DNA of 54,677 nucleotides from Streptomyces sp. I05A-00742 (GTDB taxonomy: Bacteria; Actinomycetota; Actinomycetes; Streptomycetales; Streptomycetaceae): NCBI RefSeq assembly GCF_013055795.1, contig NZ_JABETO010000012.1, forward strand, positions 133,447 to 188,123, read 5' to 3'. Numbering within the stretch: the stretch's first letter is position 1; each line of letters starts with the position of its first letter. The position numbers and the translations under genes are program-made. The notes beneath the pieces are model-generated. The model was not told the origin of the DNA. It did not search any database and saw only the letters and a list, made by a program, of their open reading frames with translations. This document shows, piece by piece, positions 24,716 to 33,284 of this stretch.

Positions 24716-25180
24716 TCAGCCCGCGACCTCCACCTGCAGCTCGACCTCGACCGGGGCGTCCAGCGGCAGCACCGCCACACCCACCGCGGACCGCGCGTGC
24801 ACGCCCTTGTCGCCGAGGACCTCGCCCAGCAGCTCGCTGGCGCCGTTGAGCACACCCGGCTGCCCGGTGAAGTCCGGCGCGGAGGCGACGAAGCCCACCA
24901 CCTTCACCACCCGGACGATCCGGTCCAGGTCGCCGACGACCGACTTCACGGCCGCCAGGGCGTTGAGCGCGCAGACGCCCGCCAGCTCCTTGGCCTGCTC
25001 GGGGCTGACCTCGGCACCGACCTTGCCCGTCGCGGGAACGGCCCCCTTGACCATGGGCAGCTGGCCCGCGGTGAAGACGTACGCGCCACTGCGCACGGCC
25101 GGCTGGTAGGCGGCCAGCGGAGGCACCACGTCCGGCAGGGTCAGGCCGAGCTCGGCGAGCCTGTCCTCGACGGCACTCAC
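24716..25180 (-). CDS. RidA/YjgF family protein
   Basis: The 154-residue protein belongs to the RidA (Rid/YER057c/UK114) family that hydrolyses reactive enamine/imine intermediates. Visible features are VRSGAYVFTAGQLPMVKG, a conserved AALNALAAVKSVVGDLDRIVRVVKV stretch and GVHARSAVGVAVLPLDAPVEVELQVE, where the Arg of HARSA is the substrate-binding residue typical of the family. The GTG start follows GGGAAAAGG and overlaps the stop of the upstream DUF4177-like gene (GTGA), so the two are co-translated. Length is normal for the subfamily that lacks a signal. It is the equivalent of Rv3678c. Confidence 0.92.
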   Translation of the reverse strand: MSAVEDRLAELGLTLPDVVPPLAAYQPAVRSGAYVFTAGQLPMVKGAVPATGKVGAEVSPEQAKELAGVCALNALAAVKSVVGDLDRIVRVVKVVGFVASAPDFTGQPGVLNGASELLGEVLGDKGVHARSAVGVAVLPLDAPVEVELQVEVAG

Positions 25181-25335
25181 GCCTTTTCCCGCTTCAGGTA
25201 GGCCACCAGCTGCTCGGGGTTGTTGGGGCCCGGAACGACCTGGACGAGCTCCCACCCGTCCTCGCCCCAGGTGTCCAGAATCTGCTTCGTCGCGTGCACC
25301 AAAAGCGGCACAGTCGCGTATTCCCACTTGGTCAT
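25177..25335 (-). CDS. DUF4177-like small protein
   Basis: The 52-residue product reads MTKWEYATVPLLVHATKQIL then DTWGEDGWELVQVVPGPNNP and ends EQLVAYLKREKA. The WEYATVPL...LDTWGEDGWELVQVV pattern is that of DUF4177 small proteins, a ferredoxin-like strand-helix-strand unit. The ATG is only about 70 bases from the divergent ArsA-like gene and may be read from a nearly leaderless transcript, since no ribosome site is visible. It overlaps ridA by four bases. An equivalent small gene lies beside ridA in mycobacteria (Rv3678A). Function unknown. Confidence 0.85.
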   Translation of the reverse strand: MTKWEYATVPLLVHATKQILDTWGEDGWELVQVVPGPNNPEQLVAYLKREKA

Positions 25336-25406
25336 GGCCCGACTGTAATGCCTCACACTGACAGCCTCGTGCGTAGCCCGCTCGGCGACTGGTTAGGCTC
25401 CGCATC
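25336..25406. promoter_or_regulatory. Divergent promoter region, ArsA pair versus RidA operon
   Basis: Only 71 bases separate the two starts. Rightward, ttaggct ends nine bases before the ATG and could be a -10 element of a nearly leaderless transcript. Leftward, tacagt lies nine bases before the other ATG. Neither gene has a clear ribosome site, which fits leaderless starts on both sides. Confidence 0.4.
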
Positions 25407-26465
25407 ATGAGCAGGCTCCATGTCGTCAGTGGCAAGGGCGGTACGGGCAAGACCACCGTCGCCGCCGCTCTCGCCCTCGCCCTCGCGGCCGAGGGAAAAC
25501 GCGCACTGCTGGTCGAGGTCGAGGGCCGGCAGGGCATCGCCCAGCTCTTCGAGACGGAGGCGCTCCCCTACGAGGAACGCAAGATCGCGGTCGCCCCGGG
25601 CGGCGGCGAGGTGCACGCGCTGGCCATCGACGCCGAGCGCGCCCTCCTCGACTACCTCCACATGTTCTACAAACTCGGCAGCGCCGGACGGGCCTTGAAG
25701 AAGCTCGGCGCGATCGACTTCGCGACGACCATCGCCCCGGGCCTGCGGGACGTCCTGCTGACCGGCAAGGCGTGCGAGGCCGTCCGCCGCAAGGACCGCA
25801 CCGGCCGGTTCGTCTACGACCACGTCGTGATGGACGCCCCGCCCACCGGCCGCATCACCCGCTTCCTCAACGTCAACGACGAGGTGGCGGGCCTGGCCAG
25901 GATCGGTCCGATCCACAACCAGGCACAGGCCGTGATGCGCGTCCTCAAGTCGCCCGAGACGGCCGTGCACCTGGTGACGCTGCTGGAGGAGATGCCCGTC
26001 CAGGAGACCGTGGACGGCATGGCCGAGCTGCGCGCCGCGGGCCTGCCGGTCGGCGGTGTGGTCATCAACATGGTGCGGCCCGCGGTCCTCGACGAGGCCG
26101 CCGTCGAGGAGGCCGCGAACGGGCGGCGCGACGCCGTGGCCGAGGCCCTCGGCCGCGCCCTCGCCCGGACGTCGTCCGGGAGCGAGGGCCGCGCGGGGAC
26201 CGCCGGGACCCTGGTCGGACCGCTGCTGGACGAGGCCCGCGAGCACACCGGACGGCTGGCGCTCGAACGCCTCGGCCGGGCCCGCCTCGCCGAACTGGGC
26301 GTCCCCGCCGACGAACTGGAGCTGCTCGGCGACGGTGTGGACCTGGCCGGTCTGTACCGCATGGCGCGCGCCCTGCGGAACCAGGACATCGTCCGGCGGA
26401 GCGCCGGCGAGCGGAACGCCGTGCGGCAGGACGGCACGAGCCGAACGACCGAGGGGGCCCAGTGA
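25407..26465 (+). CDS. ArsA/Get3-like ATPase, first of a pair
   Basis: The 352-residue protein has the deviant Walker A box [17 protein letters not shown] at residues 9-17 with the signature Lys10, [16 protein letters not shown], and a switch region [17 protein letters not shown]. It belongs to the ArsA/Get3 family. The equivalents in M. tuberculosis, Rv3679 and Rv3680, form a paired ArsA/Get3-like complex linked to stress tolerance and cell envelope; no arsenic genes are nearby here. The two ATPases overlap by four bases (GTGA) and probably act as a heterodimer. The C-terminus is charged and less conserved. Confidence 0.9.
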   Translation: MSRLHVVSGKGGTGKTTVAAALALALAAEGKRALLVEVEGRQGIAQLFETEALPYEERKIAVAPGGGEVHALAIDAERALLDYLHMFYKLGSAGRALKKLGAIDFATTIAPGLRDVLLTGKACEAVRRKDRTGRFVYDHVVMDAPPTGRITRFLNVNDEVAGLARIGPIHNQAQAVMRVLKSPETAVHLVTLLEEMPVQETVDGMAELRAAGLPVGGVVINMVRPAVLDEAAVEEAANGRRDAVAEALGRALARTSSGSEGRAGTAGTLVGPLLDEAREHTGRLALERLGRARLAELGVPADELELLGDGVDLAGLYRMARALRNQDIVRRSAGERNAVRQDGTSRTTEGAQ

Positions 26466-28132
26466 GCCTGGACAGGACGACCGCGCTCGACATCGACCCC
26501 ATCCTGGACGACCGCCGCACCCGGATCGTGGTGTGCTGCGGATCGGGCGGGGTCGGCAAGACGACGACCGCCGCCGCGCTCGGTCTGCGGGCCGCGGAGC
26601 GCGGCCGGCGGGTGGTCGTGCTCACCATCGACCCGGCCCGCCGGCTCGCCCAGTCGATGGGCATCGACGAGCTGGACAACGTGCCGCGCCGGGTGCCCGG
26701 CGTCGACGGGGCCGCGGGCGGCGAACTGCACGCGATGATGCTCGACATGAAGCGGACCTTCGACGAGATCGTCGAGGCCCACGCCGACAAGGAGCGCGCC
26801 CGGGCGATCCTGGACAACCCCTTCTACCAGTCCCTGTCGGCCGGCTTCGCGGGCACGCAGGAGTACATGGCCATGGAGAAACTCGGCCAGCTCCGCTCCC
26901 GGGACGAGTGGGACCTGATCGTCGTCGACACCCCGCCGAGCCGTTCGGCGCTGGACTTCCTGGACGCGCCGGGCCGGCTGGGGTCGTTCCTGGACGGCAA
27001 GCTCATCAAGCTGCTGATGGCGCCGGCGAAGATCGGCGGGCGGGCCGGGATGAAGTTCCTGGGCGTCGGCATGTCCGTGATGAGCGGGCCCCTGAACAAA
27101 CTGATGGGGGCCCAACTACTGCGTGACGTACAGACCTTCGTGGCCGCGATGGACACCATGTTCGGCGGATTCCGTACCCGTGCCGATGCCACGTACCGCC
27201 TGCTCCAGGCTCCCGGGACGGCGTTCCTCGTCGTCGCCGCGCCCGAACGGGACGCGCTGCGGGAGGCCGCCTACTTCGTCCAGCGCCTGGCCGCCGAGCG
27301 AATGCCGCTGGCAGGACTGGTGCTGAACCGGGTGCACGGCAGCGGGGCCGCGCGGCTCTCCGCCGAGCGGGCCCTGGCGGCGGCCGAGGCACTGGCGGAC
27401 GAGAACGGCGGGGCCGGGGAGCCTGTGAAGTCCCCGGCGCACGCGGGGGGTACGGCGACGGCGGATTACACAGAAAATCTTGCCGGTACCGGCATTGTGG
27501 ATCGTGACAGCGGGCAAGCTGGGACACGTACCGCTGACGACCCTGGCACCGCCACTCCCCTCGACACATCCTCTCCCGAGAGCGGCTTCCCCCAGCCCGT
27601 GTCCCCCGGAGTGCCCACGGTGTCCACAGACTCCGCGGCACCGTCAGGAACAGCAGCTTCGGCAGCGTCGACAGCACCTTCGGCACCGTCGGCACCTCTG
27701 GGATCCGCACCCGCGTCATCCGGCACGGATGCGGATTCCACCGGTGCCGCACGTGCCGTCGACGTCGAGGCCGCGGAGGTCGCGGAGGCCGATTCCGCCG
27801 GCACGGGCTCGGCTCTCTCCACAGAGCCGCTCTCCACCGGGCAGCTCTCGACCGAGCAGCTCGCCGCAGGGCTCCTGCGCCTGCACGCCGAGCGCATGCG
27901 GGTGCTCACGCGCGAACGGCGCACCCGTGACCGCTTCACCGCTCTGCACCCGGACGTCCCGGTGGCCGAGGTGGCCGCGCTCCCCGGTGACGTGCACGAC
28001 CTGACCGGGCTGCGGACCATCGGCGAACGGCTGGCCGGACGCACGCCTGCGGCGGAGGGCGCGGTTCCGCACCAGACGCCGCACCAGGCGGGGCAGGCAG
28101 AGCAGGCGGGGGCGGATCGCACGGGGTCGTAG
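26462..28132 (+). CDS. ArsA/Get3-like ATPase with long low-complexity insert
   Basis: The 556-residue protein has a deviant Walker A motif [17 protein letters not shown] (about residues 26-40, Lys33 in GKT), [14 protein letters not shown] and [18 protein letters not shown], the ArsA-type core to about residue 315. Residues about 315-460 are Ala/Ser/Thr/Pro-rich and probably disordered. The last 95 residues return to helical sequence ([25 protein letters not shown]) and end in a Gln/Gly-rich tail. The insert splits the core from its C-terminal helices and is longer than I would expect for this family. The GTG start overlaps the first ATPase gene. The likely role is as partner of the first ATPase. 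Confidence 0.9.
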   Translation: MSLDRTTALDIDPILDDRRTRIVVCCGSGGVGKTTTAAALGLRAAERGRRVVVLTIDPARRLAQSMGIDELDNVPRRVPGVDGAAGGELHAMMLDMKRTFDEIVEAHADKERARAILDNPFYQSLSAGFAGTQEYMAMEKLGQLRSRDEWDLIVVDTPPSRSALDFLDAPGRLGSFLDGKLIKLLMAPAKIGGRAGMKFLGVGMSVMSGPLNKLMGAQLLRDVQTFVAAMDTMFGGFRTRADATYRLLQAPGTAFLVVAAPERDALREAAYFVQRLAAERMPLAGLVLNRVHGSGAARLSAERALAAAEALADENGGAGEPVKSPAHAGGTATADYTENLAGTGIVDRDSGQAGTRTADDPGTATPLDTSSPESGFPQPVSPGVPTVSTDSAAPSGTAASAASTAPSAPSAPLGSAPASSGTDADSTGAARAVDVEAAEVAEADSAGTGSALSTEPLSTGQLSTEQLAAGLLRLHAERMRVLTRERRTRDRFTALHPDVPVAEVAALPGDVHDLTGLRTIGERLAGRTPAAEGAVPHQTPHQAGQAEQAGADRTGS

Positions 28133-28230
28133 CCGTAGCGGTCGGGCCTGTTGACGGACAGCTCCGTAGAGACGGACAGCTCCGCAGAGGCATCCGCCGC
28201 ACGAGCACCCCCGGCGCCGGGCCGGCCCGG

Positions 28231-28566
28231 CTACCCGGCCGCCGCGTACGCGTCGTACTCCTCCTCGCCCAGCGGCAGCAGGCCGGCGCCACGCTCATAC
28301 TCCGTGCGGGCCGTCTCCAGCAGCCTGCGCCAGGACGTGACCGTCGGCCTGCGGCGGAGCAGTGCCCGCCGCTCCCGCTCGGTCATCCCGCCCCACACGC
28401 CGAACTCGACGCGGTTGTCGAGCGCGTCGGCAAGGCACTCGGTGCGGACCGGACAACCGGTGCAGACCGCCTTGGCCCTGTTCTGCGCTGCGCCCTGAAC
28501 GAACAGTTCATCCGGATCGGTAGTGCGGCAGGCAGCCTGCGCACTCCAGTCGGTTACCCAGCCCAT
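28231..28566 (-). CDS. wblA: WhiB-family regulator WblA
   Basis: The 111-residue protein is a WhiB-like iron-sulfur transcription factor. Cys13, Cys35, Cys38 and Cys44 bind the 4Fe-4S cluster, the turn motif is GVWGG (56-60), and a basic segment RRALLRRRP follows for DNA contact. The sequence MGWVTDWSAQAACRTTDPDE is that of WblA, the regulator that represses antibiotic synthesis and promotes sporulation in Streptomyces; WhiB4 is its mycobacterial counterpart. The chosen ATG gives the known WblA length; an in-frame ATG 19 codons upstream exists. It is convergent with the ArsA pair and divergent from the penicillin-binding protein gene. Confidence 0.96.
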   Translation of the reverse strand: MGWVTDWSAQAACRTTDPDELFVQGAAQNRAKAVCTGCPVRTECLADALDNRVEFGVWGGMTERERRALLRRRPTVTSWRRLLETARTEYERGAGLLPLGEEEYDAYAAAG

Positions 28567-28951
28567 GCTGGCGCCGTCCTCTCCCGAATTGAGGCTCCCC
28601 CACGGCGGCAGCGGCATATTCACCGTTGCCAGTTGAGGACGTTACGGAAGCAGGACAGGGGGCAACACCCCCTTCGGGCCCAATCTTGAATGGCCCGAAC
28701 GGACTATGCGTACGCGGCAGATCACCCAACGGAGTGAGCTGGCGACATCAGCGACTTTCCAGGACAGATCCGGGCAGTCCACTCTTCTCGCACAGGACAG
28801 CCAGGAACACACGCGGCAATACGGACACACCTCATCACCTACAGGAGTGAAGGCACAGGTGATGCTGAAAGAGACCGCAGTGGCTGGCGTAAAACAGCGT
28901 AGGCGAACACACGGGCGTCTGTCCGCCGAATGAGAACGTAGGCTTTCCTTC
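28567..28951. promoter_or_regulatory. Long wblA/PBP divergent regulatory region
   Basis: Nearly 390 bases without a gene. At 28673-28699 ttcgggcc and ggcccgaa form an 8-base inverted repeat with an 11-base spacer. At 28722-28737 TCACCC-aacg-GAGTGA is an inverted repeat resembling the BldD site pattern (TNAC-type arms), which would fit developmental control of wblA. The length of the region is typical of wblA, which is controlled by several regulators. Binding is not proven. Confidence 0.5.
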
Positions 28952-31132
28952 ATGGCTATGAAGCGCTCGGGCGGGGGGTCCTCAGGGGCCCAGCAGGCCG
29001 CAAAGTTCCTCGGCGTCAGCGTTCTCTCCGGAGTCCTGCTGGCCGGCCTCGCTCTGCCGGCCATCGGTGCGTTCGGGCTGGCGGCCAAGGGGACGGTCGA
29101 AGGGTTCGACGAACTCCCCGCCAACCTCAAGACGCCGCCGCTCAGCCAGCGCACGATCATCCTCGACTCCGAGGGCGGGGAGATAGCCAAGGTCTACTCC
29201 CGCGACCGCACGGTCGTACCGCTGACCCGCATCTCCCCTTATATGCAGAAGGCCATCGTCGCCATCGAGGACGCGCGCTTCTACGAGCACGGGGCGGTCG
29301 ACCTCAAGGGCGTGCTCCGCGCCCTCAACCGCAACGCCCAGTCCGGCGGCGTCTCCGAGGGCGCGTCCACCCTCACCCAGCAGTACGTCAAGAACGTCTT
29401 CGTCGAGGAGGCCGGCGACGACCCCGAGAAGGTCGCCGTCGCCCAGCAACAGACCATCGGCCGCAAGGTCAAGGAGCTGAAGTACGCCATCCAGGTCGAG
29501 AAGGAGCTCGGCAAGCAGCGCATCCTCGCCAACTACCTGAACATCACCTTCTTCGGGCAGCAGGCGTACGGCGTAGAGGCCGCCGCCCAGCGCTACTTCA
29601 GCAAGCACGCGAAGGACCTCACCCTCGGCGAGTCCGCGCTGCTGGCCGGCATCGTCCAGTCGCCCAGCCGCTTCGACCCGGTCAACGCGCCGAAGGAGGC
29701 CGTCAAGCGGCGGAACCTGGTCCTCCAGCGCATGGCCGACCTCAAGAACATCACCCCCGCGCAGCTGGCCGCCGAGAAGGCCAAGCCGATCAAGCTCAAC
29801 GTCAGCCGCCCCAAGAGCGGCTGCATCACCGCCGTCAACGGCGCGGGCTTCTTCTGCGACTACGTCCGCCAGGTCTTCCTCCAGGACCCCGCCTTCGGCA
29901 AGACGAAGGAGGCCCGCGCCAAGCGGTGGAACGAGGGCGGCATGACGATCCGCACCACCCTCGACCCGCAGACGCAGAAGTCCGTCCAGAAGTCGATCAG
30001 CGACCACGTCTACCAGGGCGACTCGGTGGCCACCGCGATCTCGATCGTGGAGCCGGGGTCGGGCAAGGTACTGGGCATGGGGCAGTCGAAGCCGTACGGC
30101 TTCGGCAAGAACCAGACGCAGATCAACCTGTCGGCCAACCACGACATGGGCGGATCGACGTTCGGCTTCCAGCCGGGCTCCACCTTCAAGCCCATCATCG
30201 CGGCGGCGGCGCTGGAGGAGGGCAAGTCGGCGAACCAGAGCTACTCCTCTCCCTACAGCATGCCGTACCCCGACATCTCGACCTGCAAGAGCACCTGGAA
30301 GAACGACGGCTTCGAGGTCAGCAACGAGAACCGGAGCGAGGTCGGCCCGTACGGGATGGCGGAGGCGACCGCCAAGTCCGTCAACACCTACTTCATCCAG
30401 CTGCTGGAGGACATCGGCCTCTGCCCGGCGGTCAAGATGGCGGACAAGCTGGGCCTCGGCCTCGCCCCGAAGAACCAGGTCCCCGCGATGGCCATCGGCG
30501 GCTCCCAGGGCATGGCCCCGCTGAGCATGGCCGCCGCCTACGCGGCCTTCGCCAACCGGGGCACGTACTGCACCCCCGTCCTCATCACCTCCGCGACGGG
30601 CCCCAACGGCAAGCCGCTGAACGTTCCGAAGTCGCAGTGCTCGCGTGCCATGTCCGAGGAGACCGCCGAGACGATCAACACCCTGCTCAAGGGCGTGGTC
30701 GAGGACGGCACGGGCAAGGAGGCGGGCCTCGGCGGCCGGGACAGCGCGGGCAAGACCGGTACGACGGACGGCCGCAAGGCCGCCTGGTTCGTCGGCTACA
30801 CCCCGAACATGGCCGGTGCCGTGTGGGTCGGCGGGGCCGGCGACGAGGTGCCGATGGAGGACATCACCATCGGTGGCGTCTACCACGCCCAGGTCTACGG
30901 CGGTGACACCCCCGGTCCCATCTGGCGCGATGCCATGAGCGGAGCGCTGGAGGGCAAGTCCGCGCCGACCTTCGACATGGTGCCGGGCATCGACACCGGC
31001 TCCAGCAAGGCGGACAAGGACGGGAAGGGCAAGAAGGGCGGCGGCAAGAAGGGCGACGGCAAGAAGGGCGACGGCAAGGGCAGGCACGGCAACAAGCCCG
31101 GGAAGCCGAACAAGCCGGGCCGCGACCACTGA
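28952..31132 (+). CDS. Class A penicillin-binding protein
   Basis: The 726-residue bifunctional enzyme polymerises and cross-links peptidoglycan at the outer face of the membrane. After a short cytosolic stretch there is one membrane helix (residues about 17-45). The GT51 glycosyltransferase domain shows IVAIEDARFYEHGAVD with catalytic Glu106 and EGASTLTQQYVKN. The transpeptidase domain has the active Ser410 in STFKP (Lys413), SVN at 476-478 and KTGTT from 601. The tail is Lys/Gly-rich (DGKGKKGGGKKGDGKKGDGK), perhaps binding wall polymers. It is the equivalent of PonA2 beside WhiB4 in mycobacteria. A strong terminator follows. Confidence 0.96.
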   Translation: MAMKRSGGGSSGAQQAAKFLGVSVLSGVLLAGLALPAIGAFGLAAKGTVEGFDELPANLKTPPLSQRTIILDSEGGEIAKVYSRDRTVVPLTRISPYMQKAIVAIEDARFYEHGAVDLKGVLRALNRNAQSGGVSEGASTLTQQYVKNVFVEEAGDDPEKVAVAQQQTIGRKVKELKYAIQVEKELGKQRILANYLNITFFGQQAYGVEAAAQRYFSKHAKDLTLGESALLAGIVQSPSRFDPVNAPKEAVKRRNLVLQRMADLKNITPAQLAAEKAKPIKLNVSRPKSGCITAVNGAGFFCDYVRQVFLQDPAFGKTKEARAKRWNEGGMTIRTTLDPQTQKSVQKSISDHVYQGDSVATAISIVEPGSGKVLGMGQSKPYGFGKNQTQINLSANHDMGGSTFGFQPGSTFKPIIAAAALEEGKSANQSYSSPYSMPYPDISTCKSTWKNDGFEVSNENRSEVGPYGMAEATAKSVNTYFIQLLEDIGLCPAVKMADKLGLGLAPKNQVPAMAIGGSQGMAPLSMAAAYAAFANRGTYCTPVLITSATGPNGKPLNVPKSQCSRAMSEETAETINTLLKGVVEDGTGKEAGLGGRDSAGKTGTTDGRKAAWFVGYTPNMAGAVWVGGAGDEVPMEDITIGGVYHAQVYGGDTPGPIWRDAMSGALEGKSAPTFDMVPGIDTGSSKADKDGKGKKGGGKKGDGKKGDGKGRHGNKPGKPNKPGRDH

Positions 31133-31154
31133 GGCAGTCGGCACCGGTGAGCGA

Positions 31155-31197
31155 AAAGGGGCCCGCCCGGACCTGAACGGTCCGGGCGGGGCCCTTT
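31155..31197 (+). terminator. Terminator of the PBP gene
   Basis: A 19-base stem with one mismatch (aaagggg...ggacc / ggtccgg...ccttt) and a 5-base loop, 23 bases past the stop and ending in ttt. Confidence 0.85.
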
Positions 31198-31200
31198 CGT

Positions 31201-31275
31201 CTTCCTTAAGAGAGCTTCTTCAAGAGAGCTACTGCTTCCTCAAGAGCTGCCGCTTCCTTAAGAGAGCTGCCGCTT
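31201..31275 (-). repeat. Reiterated 3' end of the YqeY gene
   Basis: Reading leftward, the gene ends aagcggcagctctcttaa (KRQLS, stop). After a short gap the same words recur: aagcggcagctcttga, aagcagtagctctcttga and aagctctcttaa. Each copy retains a stop triplet. The block looks like slipped-strand duplication of the gene end and could fold only weakly. Confidence 0.75.
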
Positions 31276-31719
31276 GACCTCGGCGGACACACGGCCGCCC
31301 TCGGCGCGGTTCCCCACCTTCGGCTTGACGATCTTCATCACGGCACCCATGGCCTTCGGCCCCTCGGCCCCGCTGCCCTTCGCCTCGGCCACGGCCTCGG
31401 CGACCAGCGCGGTCAGCTCGTCGTCCGACAGCTGCTGCGGAAGGTACGTGGCGAGCACCTCGCCCTCCGCCCGCTCCCGCTCGGCGGAGTCGGCACGGCC
31501 GCCCTTCGCGAACGCGTCCGCGGCCTCGCGGCGCTTCTTCGCCTCGCGCGTGATCACCTTCAGGACCTCGTCGTCGGAGAGCTCACGGGCCTGCTTGCCC
31601 GCGGTCTCCTCGTAACCGATCGCGGAGAGGGTGAGACGGAGCGTGGCGGAGCGCAGCTCGTCGCGCGCCTTGATGGCGGCGGTGAGGTCGTTCTGGAGCT
31701 TTGCCTTGAGGGTGGTCAT
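31258..31719 (-). CDS. GatB/YqeY domain protein
   Basis: The 153-residue protein (MTTLKAKLQNDLTAAIKARDE...) is a stand-alone YqeY, related to the C-terminal tRNA-binding domain of GatB, the amidotransferase subunit. Features are LRLTLSAIGYEETAGK, ELSDDEVLKVITREAKKRREAADAF and EVLATYLPQQLSDDEL, then the GAVMKIVKPKVGNRAEGGRVS motif. Its role is unclear; it may bind tRNA or a related RNA. The ATG is preceded by a short gap to the divergent phosphoesterase gene. Its last codons are repeated downstream. Confidence 0.92.
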   Translation of the reverse strand: MTTLKAKLQNDLTAAIKARDELRSATLRLTLSAIGYEETAGKQARELSDDEVLKVITREAKKRREAADAFAKGGRADSAERERAEGEVLATYLPQQLSDDELTALVAEAVAEAKGSGAEGPKAMGAVMKIVKPKVGNRAEGGRVSAEVKRQLS

Positions 31720-31869
31720 GGCGCAATCTTCGCATCCCGCCCCGGCTCGCGCCGCGCATTAACGGGCGCACGCGGCCGGGCGCCGCTCGCACCCGCGCGG
31801 CGCGCACAACTCCCGCTTCCCGCCGGGCCCGTGGCACGGTCGCCCACCGCGGTCTGCGACCATGGCCGT

Positions 31870-32796
31870 ATGCGCGCGCGATACGCAGTACCCCTGGGAA
31901 TCACAGCAGCCGGCGCGGCGGGCATCGCCTACGCCGCCGGCTTCGAGGTCCGCTCCTTCCGGCTCCGGCGGGTGACCGTACCCGTCCTGCCGCCCGGAAT
32001 GCGGCCGCTGCGGGTGCTGCAGGTCTCGGACATCCACATGGTGAGCGGACAGCGCAAGAAGCAGCGCTGGCTGCAGTCCCTCGCCGGCCTGCGCCCCGAC
32101 TTCGTCATCAACACCGGCGACAACCTCTCCGACCCGGAGGGCGTCCCCGAGACGCTGGACGCGCTGGGCCCGCTGATGCAGTTCCCCGGCGCCTACGTCT
32201 TCGGCTCGAACGACTACTACGGGCCCAAGCTGCGGAACCCGGCCCGCTACCTGTTCGAGAAGGCCAACGGACGGCACGGCCTCAACGGCAACGCCCCGGC
32301 GGTCGGCGTGATCCACAACCCGTGGGAGGGGCTGCGGGACGCCTTCGACAAGGCCGGCTGGGTCAACCTCACCAACACCCGCGGCCGGATGAAGATCGAC
32401 TCCCGCGAGATCGCGCTCACCGGGCTCGACGACCCGCACATCAAGCGCGACCGCTACGACGCCGTCCAGGGCGGCCCCGAGCAGGACGCGGATTTCTCGC
32501 TCGCCGTCGTCCACGCCCCCTACCTGCGGGTCCTCGACGCCTTCACGGCCGACGGCTACCCCTTGATCCTCGCCGGCCACACCCACGGCGGCCAGCTCTG
32601 CATCCCCTTCTACGGGGCACTGGTCACCAACTGCGACATCGACACCCGCCGGGTCAAGGGCCTCTCCACCCACCGCGCCGGCGGCCACCGCTCCTACCTC
32701 CATGTCTCGGCCGGCTGCGGAACCAACCGCTACACCCCCGTCCGCTTCGCCTGCCCCCCCGAGGCCACCCTCCTCACCCTCACCCCCCACGACTGA
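31870..32796 (+). CDS. Calcineurin-like metallophosphoesterase
   Basis: The 308-residue protein has one N-terminal hydrophobic helix (YAVPLGITAAGAAGIAYAAGF), probably a membrane anchor, then the metal-binding motifs QVSDIHM, NTGDNLSD, FGSNDYYG, VVHAPYLRVLD and AGHTHGGQLCIP. The order D-x-H, GDN, GND-like, H, GHTH is that of the YkuE/calcineurin family. The substrate is unknown. The equivalent Rv3683 follows PonA2 in M. tuberculosis. The start chosen gives the anchor directly; an in-frame ATG 13 codons upstream is possible. Confidence 0.9.
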   Translation: MRARYAVPLGITAAGAAGIAYAAGFEVRSFRLRRVTVPVLPPGMRPLRVLQVSDIHMVSGQRKKQRWLQSLAGLRPDFVINTGDNLSDPEGVPETLDALGPLMQFPGAYVFGSNDYYGPKLRNPARYLFEKANGRHGLNGNAPAVGVIHNPWEGLRDAFDKAGWVNLTNTRGRMKIDSREIALTGLDDPHIKRDRYDAVQGGPEQDADFSLAVVHAPYLRVLDAFTADGYPLILAGHTHGGQLCIPFYGALVTNCDIDTRRVKGLSTHRAGGHRSYLHVSAGCGTNRYTPVRFACPPEATLLTLTPHD

Positions 32797-32891
32797 CCCA
32801 CCCGCGCCCGCCCCCGCCCGCCCCCCGGACGTGCAGGCACCCCCCGCCCCACCCCCGCGGCCCCTCACCTGCACGTCCCCCAGAAACCGGA

Positions 32892-32921
32892 TTTCGCCTC
32901 CCGGCCCCGGTCCGCTAAAGT
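32892..32921 (+). promoter_or_regulatory. Promoter of tRNA-Pro
   Basis: TAAAGT (32916-32921) ends 14 bases before the tRNA and makes a good -10 element. TTTCGC (32892-32897), 18 bases upstream, is a weak -35 element. Confidence 0.5.
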
Positions 32922-32935
32922 AGAGCTCGTTGCAG

Positions 32936-33009
32936 CGGGGTGTAGCGCAGCTTGGCAGCGCGCTTCGTTCGGGACGAAGAGGTCGTGGGTTCAAATCCCG
33001 CCACCCCGA
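32936..33009 (+). tRNA. tRNA-Pro (anticodon CGG)
   Basis: A 74-base cloverleaf starts CGGGGTG and ends CACCCCG plus discriminator A, giving a seven-pair acceptor stem. The D arm contains AGCGCAGCTTGGCAGCGC, the anticodon stem CTTCG/CGAAG encloses the loop TTCGGGA with anticodon CGG, and the T arm has GGTTCAAATCC. The CCA end is not encoded. Proline CCG is a frequent codon in this genome. A perfect terminator follows at once. Confidence 0.97.
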
Positions 33010-33024
33010 CTTGGTTGCACCAGG

Positions 33025-33061
33025 TCAAGGCCCTGATCTTCATCGAAGATCAGGGCCTTGA
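33025..33061 (+). terminator. Terminator of tRNA-Pro
   Basis: tcaaggccctgatcttc and its exact complement form a 17-base stem with a 3-base loop (atc), followed by tcgtttt. It begins 15 bases after the tRNA. Confidence 0.9.
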
Positions 33062-33284
33062 CTCGTTTTGGAGATCATCCGGGAGACATCCGGGGAGATC
33101 AAAGGGGCGGACTCGCCGTCCGCTGCGAGTCGGGTGATGCCCATCACACCGCCGTGAGGCCCCTGCCCCTCCGCAGGAAGGGCTCGCCGCGCACCACGTC
33201 AACCCGTGGGTTGAGGCACAGATCAACCCCTGCTCAACCCGCGGGCCGACGATCGGCGGGCGCGGTGCGAGGAGCCTTGGTGCT
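33062..33284. other. Gene-free stretch after tRNA-Pro with tcaaccc repeats
   Basis: No convincing gene. TCAACCC-gt-GGGTTGA (33199-33214) is a perfect inverted repeat, and tcaaccc recurs twice more at 33223 and 33234. These may be operator sites for the downstream membrane protein/two-component genes. No copy of the tRNA 3' end was seen that would mark an integrated element. Confidence 0.4.

Noticed and set aside
25772..26461. In-frame extension upstream of the second ArsA-like gene
   Set aside because: It overlaps the first ATPase in another frame and reads as Arg/Gly/Pro-rich noise. The GTGA overlap marks the real start.
25407..28132. Arsenic resistance operon
   Set aside because: The ArsA-like fold is shared with Get3, and no arsB, arsC, arsR or arsD gene is nearby. 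Gene order matches the mycobacterial Get3-like pair.
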